DNA of 64,000 nt from Tomocerus qinae (taxonomy: Eukaryota; Arthropoda; Collembola; Entomobryomorpha; Tomoceridae). This document shows, piece by piece, positions 62,501-64,000 of the stretch. The stretch covers positions 34,956,201 to 35,020,200 of the forward strand of contig CM034548.1 of assembly GCA_020055645.1 (NCBI GenBank), written 5' to 3'. Position 1 is the stretch's first letter; every line of letters starts with the position of its first letter. The position numbers were made by a program, and so were the translations under genes. The notes under the pieces are model-generated. The model did no database searches. It was not told where the DNA came from and worked only from the letters and a program-made list of their open reading frames with translations.

Positions 62501-64000
62501 TTAGTATTCGGAATGTTGAATAGATTTTAAACACCACAATGCAATTGGTTTCTTGTTAATGAGTTGTTTGAGTAGAGAGATGATATTGCATGTTGCCAAT
62601 CTCAAATGCGGTGATTGTATGGTGATGTGGTAATGTAATGTGCTGAAGCATTAAACGCCTTTCCCTCCACTAACGAAGAACATAATATTAACATAAGACT
62701 ACGTAACAAGTATTTGGAATTACCTATTCAACTCTTATCTCTATTCATTCACACTGAAATACTTTCCACACTTCCCATTACTCATTTTACACGGACAAAC
62801 TGATTTCCCCAACTTCGTGCATATTTCAGCCACACATTTCATCCAGATGATATGTAAGTATGTAAAACACAAGAATGCCGCCTCCTCTAAATTCTAATGT
62901 AGCAATCTTAAGAAAGTAAAGAAAGCAAGTCTGTGGGAACCAAGTCAAACCTACCCAACCTTCTCTATTTAACATTATGTGAACAAAGATGAGCCCTTTC
63001 TACATGACAAAAGTGAAAGCCGGAGAAAGCTTTAGTTTCATTTTCCCCTTTCTCCTGTTTTATCATGCCATCTCATCTTTTCAAACCAAGTTCATCCCAT
63101 TTCCACACTGAATGAATTATCAAGCAGACGAGTCAACTCGACACTCAGCTTCATTCATTCATCTTAACACAAATGGACCTTTCACTATAAATCTGGACAT
63201 TTTACTAATTCTCACTCTATTAAAAATAAATCTGTACAACTGTTTCAAGTATACAAATCCTCATTTAGCACTCTTCATTAATGAAAATCATGTTTGTTGG
63301 ATATATTTAGCTTCAACTATATAGTAAATACTTGTATTGAAATCTACTACCCGGAATAAAATATGGTTTTTAGTCCATTTAAGTAAAATATTCTTAGAAT
63401 TTAAAAAGTATTGAGCGTAGGAGTATTTTACAGCCTTGATATACAGTTTTATTAAGTAAACATGAACAAGATTGATTGTCCTACAATTCTCAACACTGTT
63501 CACTTTGTAATTATGATGCTTATAACTTATCCAATTAGCTTATTAGGTTAAAACTGAAATACGTATGAATTTATAATGATGCACACATTCTATATGATAA
63601 TTAATACTCTCGTGCCAGCCTATAGAATAGTGTCTAGTCAACATATTTTCAACAAGGTCATGAAGAAAGATCAATGGATTTACATAAGACTCTTGCTAAA
63701 TGTAACTAGAATAATATGCTCTATAAAATGAAAAGTATTTAGTGAATATCTAGCTGTAATAATAAATATATTTTGGCATTTCAAAATCTGGTGGTGAGGG
63801 AAAGTTGAATTAAAGTTAGTGTAGGTATAGAGAGTGAAAATAAAGATTGACTTGCCTGCATGTCCCCCCAAGCGCGTTTTCCCCATGAGGCCCCGACGTC
63901 TTTCCATCCCCGTTTGACGAAAAGGTCTTCATTATCTCCATTTGTAACCTCCTGGGATGTAGCAATTACAAAGAGCAATCCAGAGGAGAGAAGAAGCAAC
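50426..64000 (-). CDS. Mip: Myoinhibitory peptide (allatostatin-B) precursor, 5' end outside window
   Basis: Secreted precursor of W(X6)W-amide peptides, which inhibit visceral muscle and act through the sex-peptide/MIP receptor. Three exons on the minus strand: 64000-63856, 58663-58531 and 50550-50426, joined in phases 0 and 1. Six peptides can be read, each ending WGKR: GWKDVGASW, AWGDMQGPW (built across the first splice), GWDKLNGAW, PEWGKFKGSW (across the second splice), AGSGWSNLKGLW and SWGKMNNSW; all keep six residues between the tryptophans. A spacer with IWELIDKR separates the third and fourth. The visible N-terminus is a signal-peptide core (LLLSSGLLFVIATS) running off the window end, so the start codon is not seen. 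The first intron uses a GC donor. Ends in SSSSEIDQ and TAA (50426-50428). Confidence 0.95.
50551..58530. other. MIP intron 2 (8.0 kb)
   Basis: GTAAAC donor to ATTTAG acceptor on the minus strand. No nested gene is supported. It contains a cluster of GAAATATTTC palindromes near 54.1 kb and G-rich then C-rich skew flips near 53.1 kb and 57.4-57.9 kb. Confidence 0.6.
53990..54232. repeat. Cluster of GAAATATTTC palindromes
   Basis: Several copies of TTGAAATATTTCA-like inverted repeats (for example GTGAAATATTTCAAATATTTCAC around 54170-54192, read in two parts) on both sides of a centre with GCATGTGTCTACGCATGCGC. The whole reads as a ragged inverted repeat and may be an old MITE. Confidence 0.45.
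58531..58663 (-). CDS. Mip: MIP exon 2
   Basis: Encodes GPWGKR completing the second peptide, GWDKLNGAWGKR, a spacer MTTDVPADSNDIWELIDKR and PEWGKFKG. Acceptor GTGAATAG, donor AAAG|GTAAAC. Confidence 0.95.
58664..63855. other. MIP intron 1 (5.2 kb, GC-AG)
   Basis: Donor CAG|GCAAGT on the minus strand, the consensus for GC-AG introns, and a GAATAG acceptor. No nested gene supported. G-rich then C-rich skew flips occur near 59.75 kb and 62.64 kb. Confidence 0.75.
63856..64000 (-). CDS. Mip: MIP exon 1 seen (signal peptide core and first peptides, partial)
   Basis: Hydrophobic signal core, cleavage probably near ATSQ, an acidic spacer ending KR, GWKDVGASWGKR and AWGDMQ. The frame continues to the window edge, so part of the signal peptide and the ATG are beyond it. 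Confidence 0.93.

Noticed and set aside
1..64000. CRISPR arrays, tRNA or rRNA genes, operons
   Set aside because: None seen: no regularly spaced identical repeats, no convincing tRNA T-loop and acceptor pairing, and the gene structure is plainly eukaryotic.

Overview
The window is AT-rich animal DNA, and the genes it holds point to an arthropod: an ortholog of the gap gene Krüppel, a CAPA/pyrokinin neuropeptide precursor and a myoinhibitory peptide (MIP, allatostatin-B) precursor. Genes are far apart, carry small exons and long introns, and share the space with several non-autonomous transposons. A WFGPRL-type (tryptopyrokinin) peptide in the CAPA precursor favours a hexapod, while the extra FXPRL peptides in the same precursor recall chelicerate CAPA genes; the order cannot be decided from sequence alone.

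Layout. 1-7965: no recognisable gene, a 10-bp minisatellite and kilobase-scale strand-skew blocks. 7970-20492 (+): delta/gamma-type sarcoglycan in six coding exons, all splice phases consistent, 320 residues; its 9.3-kb first intron holds a 1-kb foldback element with an integrase remnant in the loop. 20493-28228: no gene seen. 28229-29575 (-): a Gln/Asn/Trp-rich BTB-domain gene whose reading frame is broken by one in-frame TAG inside the BTB domain. 29959-32027: a hAT-like MITE, a CpG-rich patch, a perfect 32-bp palindrome and a second foldback element made of GGAC-rich repeats. 33079-37593 (+): Krüppel, with an apparent non-coding 5' exon, a 2.9-kb 5'UTR intron and a single coding exon of 520 residues with five zinc fingers and a C-terminal PEDLS motif. 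38721-44160: a degenerate tandem repeat, a TTAA-flanked MITE and a Mutator-like element with a perfect 9-bp target duplication and a truncated transposase. 46295-47723 (+): CAPA/pyrokinin gene with TATA box, initiator, five exons and poly(A) signal. 50316-64000 (-): MIP gene, three exons seen, the 5' end lying outside the window.

The capa and MIP genes encode unrelated amidated neuropeptides and are arranged tail to tail, 2.9 kb between stop codons. Krüppel (embryonic patterning), sarcoglycan (muscle membrane complex) and the BTB gene show no obvious functional link to them. No CRISPR array, tRNA, rRNA or bacterial-type system was seen. The least ordinary items are the two foldback elements, the interrupted BTB gene, the combined CAPA/pyrokinin precursor, the GC-AG intron in MIP and the repeated G-rich to C-rich strand-skew flips, some of which coincide with exons or a promoter.
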